Source: Enterobacter kobei (lineage in GTDB: Bacteria > Pseudomonadota > Gammaproteobacteria > Enterobacterales > Enterobacteriaceae). Taken from it: a DNA stretch of 64,000 nucleotides. Every line of letters starts with the position of its first letter. Position 1 is the stretch's first letter. The stretch spans positions 1,364,001-1,428,000 of the forward strand of contig NZ_CP017181.1 in assembly GCF_001729765.1 (NCBI RefSeq), in the 5' to 3' direction. The translations under genes were made by a program, and so were the position numbers. Shown one piece after another: positions 30,701-39,971 of the stretch. The notes under the pieces are model-generated. The model had not been told where the DNA came from and did not search any database. It saw only the letters and a program-made list of their open reading frames with translations.

Positions 30701-32065
30701 ATGTCTTTTGATTCCCTTGGCCTGAACCCGGAAATTCTGCGTGCCATCGCAGAGCAGGGCTACGTTGAGCCAACCCCCATCCAGCAGCAGGCGATCCCCG
30801 CCGTTCTTCAGGGGCGTGACCTGATGGCCAGCGCCCAGACCGGCACCGGTAAAACCGCGGGCTTTACGCTGCCGCTGTTAGAGCTGCTGGTAAAAAACCA
30901 GCCGCACGCCAAAGGCCGTCGTCCGGTTCGTGCGCTGATCCTGACCCCAACCCGTGAGCTGGCGGCGCAGATTGGTGAGAATGTGCGTGACTACAGCCGC
31001 TATCTCAACATTCGCTCGCTGGTCGTTTTCGGTGGCGTCAGCATTAACCCACAGATGATGAAGCTGCGCGGCGGCGTGGACGTGCTGGTGGCAACGCCGG
31101 GCCGTCTGCTGGATCTCGAACACCAGAACGCGGTGAAGCTCGATCAGATTGAAATTCTGGTGCTGGACGAAGCCGACCGCATGCTCGACATGGGCTTTAT
31201 CCACGACATCCGTCGCGTGCTGGCCAAGCTGCCTGCGCGTCGTCAGAACCTGCTGTTCTCTGCCACCTTCTCCGACGAGATCAAGGCGCTGGCAGAAAAG
31301 CTGCTGCATAACCCGCTGGAAGTGGAAGTGGCGCGTCGCAACACCGCCTCTGAGCAGGTGACACAGCACGTTCACTTTGTTGATAAAAAGCGTAAGCGGG
31401 AGCTGCTCTCCCAGATGATCGGCCAGGGTAACTGGCAGCAGGTGCTGGTCTTTACCCGCACCAAGCACGGTGCGAACCACCTGGCGGAACAGCTCAATAA
31501 AGACGGTATCCGCAGTGCCGCCATCCACGGTAACAAGAGCCAGGGTGCGCGTACCCGTGCGCTGGCGGACTTCAAATCTGGCGACATCCGCGTGCTGGTG
31601 GCAACCGACATCGCCGCGCGTGGTCTGGACATTGAAGAGCTGCCGCACGTAGTAAACTACGAGCTGCCAAACGTCCCGGAAGATTACGTTCACCGTATCG
31701 GTCGTACCGGCCGCGCGGCGGCAACCGGTGAAGCGCTGTCACTGGTCTGCGTCGATGAACACAAGCTGCTGCGCGACATCGAACGTCTGCTGAAGAAAGA
31801 GATCCCACGCATCGAAACCCCGGGCTACGAAGTGGATCCGTCCATCAAGGCGGAGCCGATTCAGAACGGTCGCCAGGGCGGCGGTGGTCGCGGTCAGCAG
31901 CCGCGTCGTGCTGAAGGCGGCGCGCCGAAATCATCCGGCAAACCCCCGCGTCGCAACAACGACAGCAAACCGGCCGGTGAAAGTCCGTGGCGCAGCGGTG
32001 AAGGGAAACCGGCAGGGGAAGGGCAGCGTCGACGCCGCCCGCGTAAACCTGCTAACCCGCAGTAA
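30701..32065 (+). CDS. rhlE: ATP-dependent RNA helicase RhlE
   Basis: DEAD-box helicase involved in ribosome maturation and RNA turnover. The Q motif PTPIQQQA, Walker A AQTGTGKT (45-52), [11 protein letters not shown] and HRIGRTGRA motifs are all present. The C-terminal tail (about residues 385-454) is low-complexity, rich in Gly, Arg, Pro and Lys, and likely binds RNA non-specifically. It has 454 residues. A strong stem-loop terminator follows. Confidence 0.96.
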   Translation: MSFDSLGLNPEILRAIAEQGYVEPTPIQQQAIPAVLQGRDLMASAQTGTGKTAGFTLPLLELLVKNQPHAKGRRPVRALILTPTRELAAQIGENVRDYSRYLNIRSLVVFGGVSINPQMMKLRGGVDVLVATPGRLLDLEHQNAVKLDQIEILVLDEADRMLDMGFIHDIRRVLAKLPARRQNLLFSATFSDEIKALAEKLLHNPLEVEVARRNTASEQVTQHVHFVDKKRKRELLSQMIGQGNWQQVLVFTRTKHGANHLAEQLNKDGIRSAAIHGNKSQGARTRALADFKSGDIRVLVATDIAARGLDIEELPHVVNYELPNVPEDYVHRIGRTGRAAATGEALSLVCVDEHKLLRDIERLLKKEIPRIETPGYEVDPSIKAEPIQNGRQGGGGRGQQPRRAEGGAPKSSGKPPRRNNDSKPAGESPWRSGEGKPAGEGQRRRRPRKPANPQ

Positions 32066-32069
32066 TCTG

Positions 32070-32101
32070 GAAGCCCGGTCGTAAAGCCGGGCTTTTCTTT
32101 T
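32070..32101 (+). terminator. Terminator after rhlE
   Basis: AGCCCGG and CCGGGCT form a stem around a short loop, followed by TTTTCTTTTT. It begins a few bases past the rhlE stop codon. Confidence 0.85.
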
Positions 32102-32128
32102 TGCGGCAGCGAAGAGAAAGTGCCACAA

Positions 32129-32148
32129 TAGTGGCTGTTTATACAGTA
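32129..32148. promoter_or_regulatory. LexA (SOS) box of dinG
   Basis: The 20-base site ending in GTTTATACAGTA differs by one base from the E. coli dinG operator as I recall it. It lies 15 bases before the dinG start. The left half (TAGTGG) is a poor half-site, as in E. coli, while the right half is consensus. Confidence 0.85.
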
Positions 32149-32162
32149 TTTCAGGTTTTTCG

Positions 32163-34340
32163 ATGGCTTTAACCGCGGCGCTGAAAGCGCAAATTGGCGC
32201 ATGGTACAAGGCGCTACAACAGCAGATCCCCGACTTTATCCCCCGAGCGCCGCAGCGGCAGATGATTGCTGACGTGGCAAAAACGCTTGCCGGGGACGAC
32301 GGGCGACATCTGGCGATTGAAGCGCCGACCGGCGTCGGGAAAACCCTGTCATATCTCATTCCCGGTATTGCCATCGCGCGGGAAGAGGACAAAACGCTGG
32401 TGGTCAGCACCGCCAACGTGGCCCTTCAGGATCAGATTTTCAGTAAAGATTTGCCGCTGCTGCGCAAAATCATCCCCGACCTGCGCTTTACCGCCGCCTT
32501 TGGGCGCGGGCGCTACGTGTGCCCACGTAACCTGGCGGCGCTCGCCAGCAGCGAGCCGAATCAACAGGATCTGCTCGCGTTTCTTGATGACGAGCTGACG
32601 CCGAACAATAAGGCCGAGCAGGAGCAGTGTGCAAAACTCAAAGCCGAACTCGACGGCTATAAGTGGGACGGCCTGCGGGATCACACCAGCCAGGCCATCA
32701 GCGACGACTTATGGCGCAGGCTCAGCACCGACAAAGCCAGCTGTCTGAACCGCAACTGCCACTACTACCGCGAGTGCCCGTTCTTTGTCGCCCGGCGCGA
32801 AATTCAGGAGGCGGAGGTGGTTGTCGCCAACCACGCGCTGGTGATGGCCGCGCTGGAGAGTGAGGCGGTGCTACCGGAGCCCAAAAATCTGCTGCTGGTG
32901 CTCGACGAAGGCCACCATCTGCCCGACGTGGCTCGGGACGCGCTGGAGATGAGCGCCGAGATCACCGCGCCCTGGTTCCGCCTGCAGCTGGATCTGTTCT
33001 GCAAGTTGGTGGCAACCTGCATGGAGCAGTTCCGCCCGAAAACCACGCCGCCGCTGGCGGTGCCGGAACGGCTAAGCGAGCATTGTGAAGAGGTTTACGG
33101 CCTGATCTCCTCGCTCAATAACATCCTCAACCTTTATCTTCCCGCAGCCCAGGAGGCGGAACATCGCTTTGCGATGGGCGAACTGCCGGAAGAGGTGATG
33201 GAAATTTGTCAGCAGCTGGCAAAGCACCTTGAAAAGCTGCGCGGGCTGGCGGAGATGTTCTTAAACGATCTGAGCGAGAAAACCGGCACGCATGACGTGG
33301 TGCGTCTGCACCGTATTCTGCTACAGATGAACCGCGCGCTGGGCATGTTCGAAGCGCAGAGCAAACTCTGGCGGCTGGCCTCAATGGCGCAGGCATCAGG
33401 CGCGCCGGTCACCAAATGGGCCACCCGCGACGTGCGGGACGGGCAGGTGCATCTCTTCTTCCACTGCGTGGGCATCCGCGTGGCCGATCAGCTGGAAAAG
33501 CTGATCTGGCGCAGCGTGCCGCACGTGGTGGTGACCTCTGCCACGCTGCGTTCTTTGAACAGTTTTTCTCGTTTGCAGGAGATGAGCGGGCTTAAAGAAA
33601 AAGCGGGTGACCGCTTTGTGGCGCTGGACTCGCCGTTTAACCACTGCGAGCAGGGCAAGCTGGTCATTCCGCGCATGACGTTTGAGCCGCTGATCGACAA
33701 CGAAGAACAGCACATTGCGGAAATGGCGGCCTATTTCCGCGAACAGGTCGAGAGTAAAAAATACCCTGGCATGCTGGTGTTATTCGCCAGTGGACGCGCC
33801 ATGCAGCGTTTTCTGGAACACGTCACCGATCTGCGTTTACTCCTGCTGGTGCAGGGTGACCAGCCGCGTTACAGGCTGGTGGAAACCCACCGTAAACGCA
33901 TTGATAACGGCGAGCGTAGCGTGCTGGTGGGATTGCAGTCTTTCGCGGAAGGTCTTGACCTGAAAGGCGACTACCTGACGCAGGTCCACATTCATAAAAT
34001 TGCCTTCCCCCCCATCGACAGCCCGGTGGTGATCACCGAGGGCGAATGGCTGAAAAGCCTTAACCGCTATCCGTTTGAGGTGCAGAGTCTGCCTGCGGCA
34101 TCGTTTAACCTGATTCAGCAGGTGGGGCGTTTGATTCGAAGCCACGGCTGCTGGGGCGAAGTGGTGATCTACGATAAACGTCTGCTGACCAAAAATTATG
34201 GACAGCGGCTGCTCAACGCGCTACCGGTCTTCCCGATTGAACAGCCGTCGGTACCGGAGATAAAAAAACGCCCGGCAAAACAGGCTGCCGGGCGTCGAAA
34301 AAGCATCCGTGCTAAGGGGCGCGGTCCTACTGGTAAGTGA
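32163..34340 (+). CDS. dinG: ATP-dependent DNA helicase DinG
   Basis: SOS-induced 5'-3' superfamily 2 (XPD-like) helicase that unwinds R-loops and forked DNA. Walker A APTGVGKT is at 54-61. The iron-sulfur ligands are Cys120 plus three cysteines in DKASCLNRNCHYYRECPFF, and the DEAH-type motif is LVLDEGHH. It is 725 residues against 716 in E. coli. The last 30 or so residues (from VPEIKKRP) do not resemble the E. coli tail. They are encoded by the terminator of the convergent fimbrial operon and overlap its last gene by 14 bases. Confidence 0.96.
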   Translation: MALTAALKAQIGAWYKALQQQIPDFIPRAPQRQMIADVAKTLAGDDGRHLAIEAPTGVGKTLSYLIPGIAIAREEDKTLVVSTANVALQDQIFSKDLPLLRKIIPDLRFTAAFGRGRYVCPRNLAALASSEPNQQDLLAFLDDELTPNNKAEQEQCAKLKAELDGYKWDGLRDHTSQAISDDLWRRLSTDKASCLNRNCHYYRECPFFVARREIQEAEVVVANHALVMAALESEAVLPEPKNLLLVLDEGHHLPDVARDALEMSAEITAPWFRLQLDLFCKLVATCMEQFRPKTTPPLAVPERLSEHCEEVYGLISSLNNILNLYLPAAQEAEHRFAMGELPEEVMEICQQLAKHLEKLRGLAEMFLNDLSEKTGTHDVVRLHRILLQMNRALGMFEAQSKLWRLASMAQASGAPVTKWATRDVRDGQVHLFFHCVGIRVADQLEKLIWRSVPHVVVTSATLRSLNSFSRLQEMSGLKEKAGDRFVALDSPFNHCEQGKLVIPRMTFEPLIDNEEQHIAEMAAYFREQVESKKYPGMLVLFASGRAMQRFLEHVTDLRLLLLVQGDQPRYRLVETHRKRIDNGERSVLVGLQSFAEGLDLKGDYLTQVHIHKIAFPPIDSPVVITEGEWLKSLNRYPFEVQSLPAASFNLIQQVGRLIRSHGCWGEVVIYDKRLLTKNYGQRLLNALPVFPIEQPSVPEIKKRPAKQAAGRRKSIRAKGRGPTGK
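34262..34294 (-). terminator. Terminator of the fimbrial operon, inside dinG
   Basis: On the minus strand CGCCCGGCA and TGCCGGGCG form a 9-base-pair stem followed by seven T residues. It lies just after the last fimbrial gene, and its DNA is also dinG coding sequence. On the plus strand no T-tract follows, so it should not stop dinG transcription. Confidence 0.85.
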
Positions 34341-34845
34341 AGGTCACCTGAACGACGCTGCTGAACGTGCCTGCGGTAACAGGCATAGCGGTGGCGTAAT
34401 AGCGTGCGGCCAGCGGGAAGGTGGCGGTATGGTCGTTCTGGTCAATCAGCGCGTTAAAGCTGGCCTGCGGTGCGATGAGTATATGGTCCTGGCTGTCCGC
34501 CAGCTCCAGCGCCAGCCCCTTCGCGCTGCCCGTGTTGGCAAATTTGGTTGGGTGCGTGGCATCCGCCTGACCGTAAAAGAAGGCAGTCGCCAGGGCGAGG
34601 GATTTCGGACAATGCGTTACCTTCAGGCTGAAGGTTTTCCACGCGCCGGTATCCCCCACGTCGTGGAATTCACTGGAAGCCGCCTGGCCTAAATCAACGG
34701 TTAAATCCTTACTGGCGCTGTCCACGAGGCAGGTGTTGGCATAAATGTTACCGACCATTTGCAGCTGAATATCGTCAGCCCGGGCCAGAAAGGTGAGCGT
34801 GCTGGCCAGCGCGGCCAGCACAAAGAGACGTTTCTTCATTTTCAT
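34327..34845 (-). CDS. Minor fimbrial subunit (FimF/FimG-like)
   Basis: A 172-residue type 1-like pilin. After a signal peptide (MKMKKRLFVLAALASTLTFLARA), it has the pilin pair of cysteines (in ANTCLVD and THCPKS) and a C-terminal beta-zipper strand ending VTFTYQ. The start ATG at 34845 overlaps the adhesin stop (TGATG). Its place after the adhesin is less usual; it may be a tip-fibrillum or terminator subunit. Confidence 0.88.
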   Translation of the reverse strand: MKMKKRLFVLAALASTLTFLARADDIQLQMVGNIYANTCLVDSASKDLTVDLGQAASSEFHDVGDTGAWKTFSLKVTHCPKSLALATAFFYGQADATHPTKFANTGSAKGLALELADSQDHILIAPQASFNALIDQNDHTATFPLAARYYATAMPVTAGTFSSVVQVTFTYQ

Positions 34846-35834
34846 CACTTATAGGCCAGAGTAATGGTGGCGACGGCGTTCGCCGGGCCAGGGGTGACTT
34901 CATCTGCCACCTGCAAATAGTTCAGCTTGACCGGGATATCCATCGTCTGGTTGGCATAGGCCAGGGTTTCAGTTGGGGTGTAGGTATCGAACGTTGCCAG
35001 CTCGTTGTCGATCACCATTTCAATCCCGACCCCCGTTGCCACGCCATCCTCCGGCGTGAGCTTAAGCACCCCCTGATAACCGGGTACGTAGCCGTCGCTG
35101 CTGGTGACCTTAAATTCCGGCTGAACGGTGGAGTTACAGTTCACCGTGATGTTGAACTCCTTCGCGGGCATCGCCAGCGTGCCGACCATGTTGAAATCGC
35201 TGACCGGGAAATCGCCCATGTTGACGGTCAGGCTTTTTGGCAGTACGGAGCAGGTGACGTTTTCAAGGTTTACGTTACCGGCATAGCTGACATTGTTGGG
35301 TGAACCGATGCCTTCGTGACCAAAAACGCCAATGCCAAAAACGGTCTGGCTTTGATTTAGCGTACCGGATTCTACGGCGGTATCCGTTTTTACCAGCTCC
35401 AGCGTGACGTTAAAATCGAACGTCTGGTTGCCGTCAGTTGAGACATAGCCAATTGGCGTGCCGCGGGAGTCACAGGTGACCCCGCCCGCACCGCTGATGC
35501 GCTGACCTTTGTCATTCATCAGCGCAATACCAACCCCCTTCACGCCGGATTCATAGACCCCGGAAAGGCCGGGAATTTCCGTGCCGTAGCCGTAGTAGCA
35601 GGAGACGATCTCCAAACCCTTATCTGCAGCATTATCACAGTGGCCCGCGACGTGTACCGTCTGTTCGGTGCCGGGGATGGTCGCGCCGACGGGAAGCGTG
35701 GTGGAGACGGAAACCGTGGACAGGTTAATGGTCTTTGGCATATCCGGCGACGTACAGGTGGCTTTTGCATGCGGCATAAACAGCGATGCGGTTGCCAGTA
35801 TGAGTAAGAAAAAGCATTGTTTTACAAGCTGCAT
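34845..35834 (-). CDS. Fimbrial tip adhesin (FimH-like, two-domain)
   Basis: A 329-residue protein with a signal peptide (cleavage likely after PHAKA) and a two-domain layout: an N-terminal lectin-like domain of about 170 residues and a C-terminal pilin domain beginning near NVTCSVLPKSLTVNMG and ending in TITLAYK. The ATG at 35834, preceded by AGCAGG, gives a proper signal peptide; a GTG at 35864 would overlap the usher and lengthen the N-terminus. Receptor specificity cannot be read from sequence. Confidence 0.85.
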   Translation of the reverse strand: MQLVKQCFFLLILATASLFMPHAKATCTSPDMPKTINLSTVSVSTTLPVGATIPGTEQTVHVAGHCDNAADKGLEIVSCYYGYGTEIPGLSGVYESGVKGVGIALMNDKGQRISGAGGVTCDSRGTPIGYVSTDGNQTFDFNVTLELVKTDTAVESGTLNQSQTVFGIGVFGHEGIGSPNNVSYAGNVNLENVTCSVLPKSLTVNMGDFPVSDFNMVGTLAMPAKEFNITVNCNSTVQPEFKVTSSDGYVPGYQGVLKLTPEDGVATGVGIEMVIDNELATFDTYTPTETLAYANQTMDIPVKLNYLQVADEVTPGPANAVATITLAYK

Positions 35835-35854
35835 AGGTGAACCTGCTCGGTTGA

Positions 35855-38416
35855 TTACTGACACTGCGCGGCAGCGTTAATAATGTCTGTTTTCTCTTTT
35901 TCATCCGTGAGCGTGTATTCCGCAACGCAGTGGTCGCTGGCTTCCTGTCCCCATGAGACGGAAAGCTTGCCGCGATCGGGCATTCCGGAAAGATAGGTTT
36001 GGCCATCAGTGCCGACGATAAATTCGCTGTCCTTATCCTCGGTGGTAACCGTTGCGCCGAAGGGCAGCGGCTTCCCGTTGTGCGTCAGCGTCATCAGGAC
36101 GCGATGACCCACGCGGGTATTGAAGCTTGCCCGCACCACCGCACCGCGGGTTGGCGTGACGATCTGCGAAGCGTGCGTCACGTCAGCCTCGTCAGGCAGC
36201 GTTTCGGTATCCAGCGAAATCGTGTTGTGGCGATAGGCGGTGACAAAGGGCACCACGGTATAGCCGCGGAAGTCAGTTTCCACGCCCGTCTGGTTGGCGA
36301 TGTGCGTGCCGCTGGCTCCGGGCGCTTTCACCAGCGCGATGGTCTCGCCCAGCGGCTGGCTCAGCGTCAGGCCGTTAGCGTGGGCTATCATGCCCCCCTG
36401 CAGACCGACGTTGGTGGTCCGCTGGTATTTGTCCTGGCTGAAACCGCCACTCACTTCCCCGTAGGTGGCTTTATAATCGGCGTTCAGACTGGTAGAGGTA
36501 CCGTTCTCTGATGAGTCATAGCCTTCCTGCACGTTCCAGTTAAGGTTGTTCTCCTCCAGCGCCGTCCCGTTCAGGCCCAGCGTGTGCGTGGTGCCGTCTT
36601 TATTGTTATTCATGTTGTAGGAGGCCCAGGTGTTGCTCATCCAGCGATCCAGCGGTACCGACACGCTCAGCGCGAACAGGTTATCGTTACTGACCGAATC
36701 GCCTTCGTCATCACGGCTGTTGGTGTTTTTGTTGAGGCTATAGCTCATGCTGTAGGTGATTCCCTTCCAGCTGTTGTTATAGCTGACGCTCATCGAGGTC
36801 ATGTCCTGACCCTGGTTCCAGTAGGTCTCTTTGACCAGGCTCAGCGTAAACGATCCCCAGCCTTCGCCGAGGGTTTGATCGATGGTGGCCTCGGTACGCG
36901 CGCGGCGCTGCTGCGGTGCTGACCAGTCATCGGCGCGGGTATAGGATTCCATGGTGTCTTCGAGGGTGTAAAACCCTTTACTGTTGTAGCGATAGCCAGC
37001 CAGAGCGAAGTTTGTGCCCGTACCCGCGAAATCTTTGCTGTAGCGCAGACGCCAGGATTGCCCCTTGCTGGCCTGCTGTTTTTTGAGCAGCGCTTTGGCG
37101 CGCGTCACGTCGACAGAAAACGCGCCAAGATCGCCAAAGTTTTTACCGGTGCCCAGCGCCTGTGACTGATAATGGCTGCTTTGCTGCACGCCACCGTAGG
37201 CGGTGAATCCGTACGGCAGGCCATAAATGACACTCCCCTGAGCGAAGGGCGTTTTTTCCACGTCTTTGTCATAAGAGCGGTAGCGCCCGGCAGTGACGCT
37301 GTATTTCAGATGCTTTTCGCGCTGGAGGACCGGTACGGAGGCGTAGGGCACCACAAAGTGACGTTCGCTGCCGTCCGTCTCTTTCACGGTGACCTGGAGA
37401 TCGCCGCTGCTGCCGGTGGGATACAGGTCATTGATTTCAAATGCACCCGGCGCAACGGTATTTTGATAAATCACGTAGCCGTTCTGACGTACCACCACCA
37501 GCGCATTACTGTGGGCCGTGCCGCGGATGATCGGGGCATAGCCTTTTTCGCTGTCCGGCAGCATATCGTTGTCGGAGTTCAGCTGCGCGCCGGTATACGG
37601 AACGCTGTCAAATACGTCTGCCGGGGAGCTGCTTTGGCCTACGGTCAGATCGCTTTTTAACGCCACGATATCGCGCTGGGCATAGGTGTAGACCGAGTTA
37701 AAGGATTGCTCTTCTTCGTGACCGCTGGTGCTGCGACTCCAGGTGGAATAGTTGCGCAGGCGCCACGCGCCGACGTTCATGCCCGGACGCAGGTTAACGT
37801 ACTGGCTGCTGTTGTCCTGCATGCCCTGCTGACGGGCGTGGCTCTGGCTGGCGCTGGCGCTGTAGTTGAGGATGCCCGCCGTGATCCCCTCATCAAATTC
37901 TGTTGGGTCAATATAGCCACGGGGAACCTGACCGAGCGCGGACTGCGGAATGCTCAACAGAAGCTGCTGGTTGCTGACGCGAAATGTCGCCGTCGCCGCC
38001 GGTATGGCGTGCAAATCCGCGCATGCGCCCTTCACGGCAAGCTGAGGATAGTCGTCAGTTTTAATACCCAGGCTTTTTAAATCGGACAGAGTAAAGCAGG
38101 GCTGAAGGGAATTTTCTCCATTATCCTGCTTTTGCAATATAAAGGTCACGTCGCGTGTATCAATTTTATTATTATTGATAAAGATCGTGACCTGATATTT
38201 CCCTGGCGCCTGTCCCGGGCCTTTTTCATAAATGGAGAGATCGGTTTTTCCCTGCTGTGGATTATCCACATCCAACAACGCTGGATTAAAATAATCATCC
38301 GCCCGCGTTTGCTGCGAAAAACCCACGGCCGCTAACCCGCATAGCAGGGTCAGCAGCGTAAGCATCCGATAAACGGAAGGCAATTGCCTTCTTGGGGTTG
38401 AAGAATAGGTAATCAT
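35855..38416 (-). CDS. Fimbrial outer-membrane usher
   Basis: An 853-residue FimD/PapC-type usher that secretes and assembles pilus subunits. In order: signal peptide (to about 40), N-terminal chaperone-binding domain beginning DDYFNPALLDVD, 24-strand beta-barrel with the central plug, and two C-terminal domains ending with cysteines in DHCVAEYTL and NAAAQCQ. A 23-base gap separates it from the chaperone gene; the adhesin ATG follows its stop by 20 bases. Confidence 0.94.
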   Translation of the reverse strand: MITYSSTPRRQLPSVYRMLTLLTLLCGLAAVGFSQQTRADDYFNPALLDVDNPQQGKTDLSIYEKGPGQAPGKYQVTIFINNNKIDTRDVTFILQKQDNGENSLQPCFTLSDLKSLGIKTDDYPQLAVKGACADLHAIPAATATFRVSNQQLLLSIPQSALGQVPRGYIDPTEFDEGITAGILNYSASASQSHARQQGMQDNSSQYVNLRPGMNVGAWRLRNYSTWSRSTSGHEEEQSFNSVYTYAQRDIVALKSDLTVGQSSSPADVFDSVPYTGAQLNSDNDMLPDSEKGYAPIIRGTAHSNALVVVRQNGYVIYQNTVAPGAFEINDLYPTGSSGDLQVTVKETDGSERHFVVPYASVPVLQREKHLKYSVTAGRYRSYDKDVEKTPFAQGSVIYGLPYGFTAYGGVQQSSHYQSQALGTGKNFGDLGAFSVDVTRAKALLKKQQASKGQSWRLRYSKDFAGTGTNFALAGYRYNSKGFYTLEDTMESYTRADDWSAPQQRRARTEATIDQTLGEGWGSFTLSLVKETYWNQGQDMTSMSVSYNNSWKGITYSMSYSLNKNTNSRDDEGDSVSNDNLFALSVSVPLDRWMSNTWASYNMNNNKDGTTHTLGLNGTALEENNLNWNVQEGYDSSENGTSTSLNADYKATYGEVSGGFSQDKYQRTTNVGLQGGMIAHANGLTLSQPLGETIALVKAPGASGTHIANQTGVETDFRGYTVVPFVTAYRHNTISLDTETLPDEADVTHASQIVTPTRGAVVRASFNTRVGHRVLMTLTHNGKPLPFGATVTTEDKDSEFIVGTDGQTYLSGMPDRGKLSVSWGQEASDHCVAEYTLTDEKEKTDIINAAAQCQ

Positions 38417-38439
38417 AAGGTGCGTTATTGGGTACGGTA

Positions 38440-39114
38440 TTAATGCACGGATGCAGAGAGCGTTTTGCTGATGCTGCCGTAATCAGTAATAATTGACCAG
38501 GACACGGTTGAACCGCCGGTATGTGCAGGCAACGCAAAATGGGTTTCGGTTTTTGGTACGGCCCAGGTCGCTTTATCGACCTTATGACCGTTAAGGGTGA
38601 CCGACTGGAAATTCATATAAAACGGCGTCGGGTTGTTAACCACTAAATCATTGCCCTCGCGGTGCCACTCAAGCTGATCCGCGACCGCTTCCGGTTTACC
38701 CTTGACGGAGGCCGGGCGGTACATCAGCTTAATGCGCGTGTTAACCGCAATTTGCAGGGTATTGACCCCAGCCACCTTTTTTGAGGAGGGGATGGCTTTT
38801 ATATTCAGCCAAAACATCGACTCGCGATCTTCAGGCAAATTTCCGCCGGTACGTACGACGCGCAGAACGTTTTCCTGCTTCGCATCAAGACGAAACAGTG
38901 GCGGCGTAATCAGAAAGGGAGCTTTGGCCAGGTCTTTACCGCCAGAATCCGCCCAGGATTGCACCAGATAATCCGTTGCATCTGGGTTTGAAATACCGAT
39001 AGAGGATTCCTTTTTGCCTCCCTGGTAGACCAGGCGCGTGCCGTTAATAATAACGCCTGCATGTGCCGTTGCAGCTACCAGTAAAAGGGTGCTGAGTAAA
39101 TAACCGTGACGCAT
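38440..39114 (-). CDS. Periplasmic fimbrial chaperone
   Basis: A 224-residue PapD/FimC-type chaperone. The signal peptide ends at AHA; the subunit-binding Arg (GTRLVYQGG) and Lys (RIKLMYRPASVKG) are in the expected places, together with the family signature FWLNIKAIPSS. It stabilises subunits by donor-strand complementation and delivers them to the usher. It lies between the major subunit and usher genes. Confidence 0.94.
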   Translation of the reverse strand: MRHGYLLSTLLLVAATAHAGVIINGTRLVYQGGKKESSIGISNPDATDYLVQSWADSGGKDLAKAPFLITPPLFRLDAKQENVLRVVRTGGNLPEDRESMFWLNIKAIPSSKKVAGVNTLQIAVNTRIKLMYRPASVKGKPEAVADQLEWHREGNDLVVNNPTPFYMNFQSVTLNGHKVDKATWAVPKTETHFALPAHTGGSTVSWSIITDYGSISKTLSASVH

Positions 39115-39135
39115 AGTTTTTTCTCAAAATAAGAC

Positions 39136-39170
39136 GGGACTATCTCTTTCTTGCAAAAGGAAATAGTCCC
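39136..39170 (-). promoter_or_regulatory. Stem-loop between major subunit and chaperone genes
   Basis: GGGACTAT and ATAGTCCC are inverted repeats 19 bases apart, with partial extra pairing inside. No T-tract follows. In other fimbrial operons a hairpin here keeps the major subunit mRNA abundant relative to downstream genes, through processing or partial termination; that role is inferred. Confidence 0.55.
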
Positions 39171-39182
39171 TGGTGAGCAATA

Positions 39183-39719
39183 TCAGTTATAAATAACCGT
39201 GAATGTTGAAACAGAGTTTGCCGGGCCAGCGGTAATAGCCGCACCGGTTTGAATATAACGCGCGGCAAACTGCAGATCGTTTACTGCGGTGCCGGAGGCC
39301 AGCGGATACTCTTTTGACGGAGTATATAAACTGACGGGCTGTTCAGAAGAGTCGATCAGCTGAATGGCTACGCCGGTTGCGGCATCTGCATCGGGGGTTA
39401 ACGCCAGGGTGCTGTTGTTATTGGCATCCGGGGTTCCACCGAAGTTGATTGCCGCCGCCGTAACGGTTTCCGGGCAGTTTTTTAACTCAATATCAAACTT
39501 CGTGGCGGTGCTGGTGGAGCCGGCACCGGTAAAGACCGTCTTGGAGACTTTGCCTAATGTCACGTTCAACGGGTTACTTAAACCATTCACAACCTGACAG
39601 GCGGAATCGATGATTTCGCCCGTAAAGTTGATCTGTCCTTCACCGTCTGTTGCTGCAAAAGCGGATGCCGAGCAGCCAATCACCGACGCGATAAAAAGAC
39701 CTAACGCAATCTTGTTCAT
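39183..39719 (-). CDS. Major fimbrial subunit (FimA-like)
   Basis: A 178-residue type 1-type pilin with signal peptide MNKIALGLFIASVIGCSASAFA (22 residues). The mature protein has a donor strand (GQINFTGEIID), the disulfide pair (in SACQVV and KNCPET) and the C-terminal motif VSTFTVIYN. The ATG at 39719 is preceded by AGGAA. It is the first gene of the operon. No fimB/fimE-type recombinase or obvious invertible promoter flanks it. Confidence 0.92.
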   Translation of the reverse strand: MNKIALGLFIASVIGCSASAFAATDGEGQINFTGEIIDSACQVVNGLSNPLNVTLGKVSKTVFTGAGSTSTATKFDIELKNCPETVTAAAINFGGTPDANNNSTLALTPDADAATGVAIQLIDSSEQPVSLYTPSKEYPLASGTAVNDLQFAARYIQTGAAITAGPANSVSTFTVIYN

Positions 39720-39971
39720 AATAGTTCCTGGTGTGTGGGTAAAAACGTGCCTAAGGTTTTTGCCCGTTGTCCTCAATGATTTCCGTTCGTTATTTAATCA
39801 AAGAATGGATGGATAAGAATCTTCTATAGGCATCACAAATAATTGAATCAGTGCTTGCATAATTTTTTTCTTCGGTAAAACAGATGGCTCTGGCGGTGGG
39901 GATAAAAAGCTACCTGGCAGGTTTCATCGGGGATATAGTGTTAACAAGGTGACGTTTTCAGGAGAGATACC
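39720..39971. other. Divergent region between fimbrial operon and ybiB
   Basis: The 252 bases are AT-rich and must hold the promoters of both the fimbrial operon and ybiB. I could not assign a convincing -35/-10 pair or operator, and found no long inverted repeats of the kind that bound phase-variable fim switches. Confidence 0.5.

Noticed and set aside
35835..35864. Longer adhesin start at GTG 35864
   Set aside because: It would put ten polar residues before an otherwise normal signal peptide and overlap the usher; ATG 35834 has a better ribosome site.
39720..39971. Possible phase-variable (fimS-like) switch upstream of the fimbrial operon
   Set aside because: I found no flanking inverted repeats and no fimB/fimE recombinase gene.
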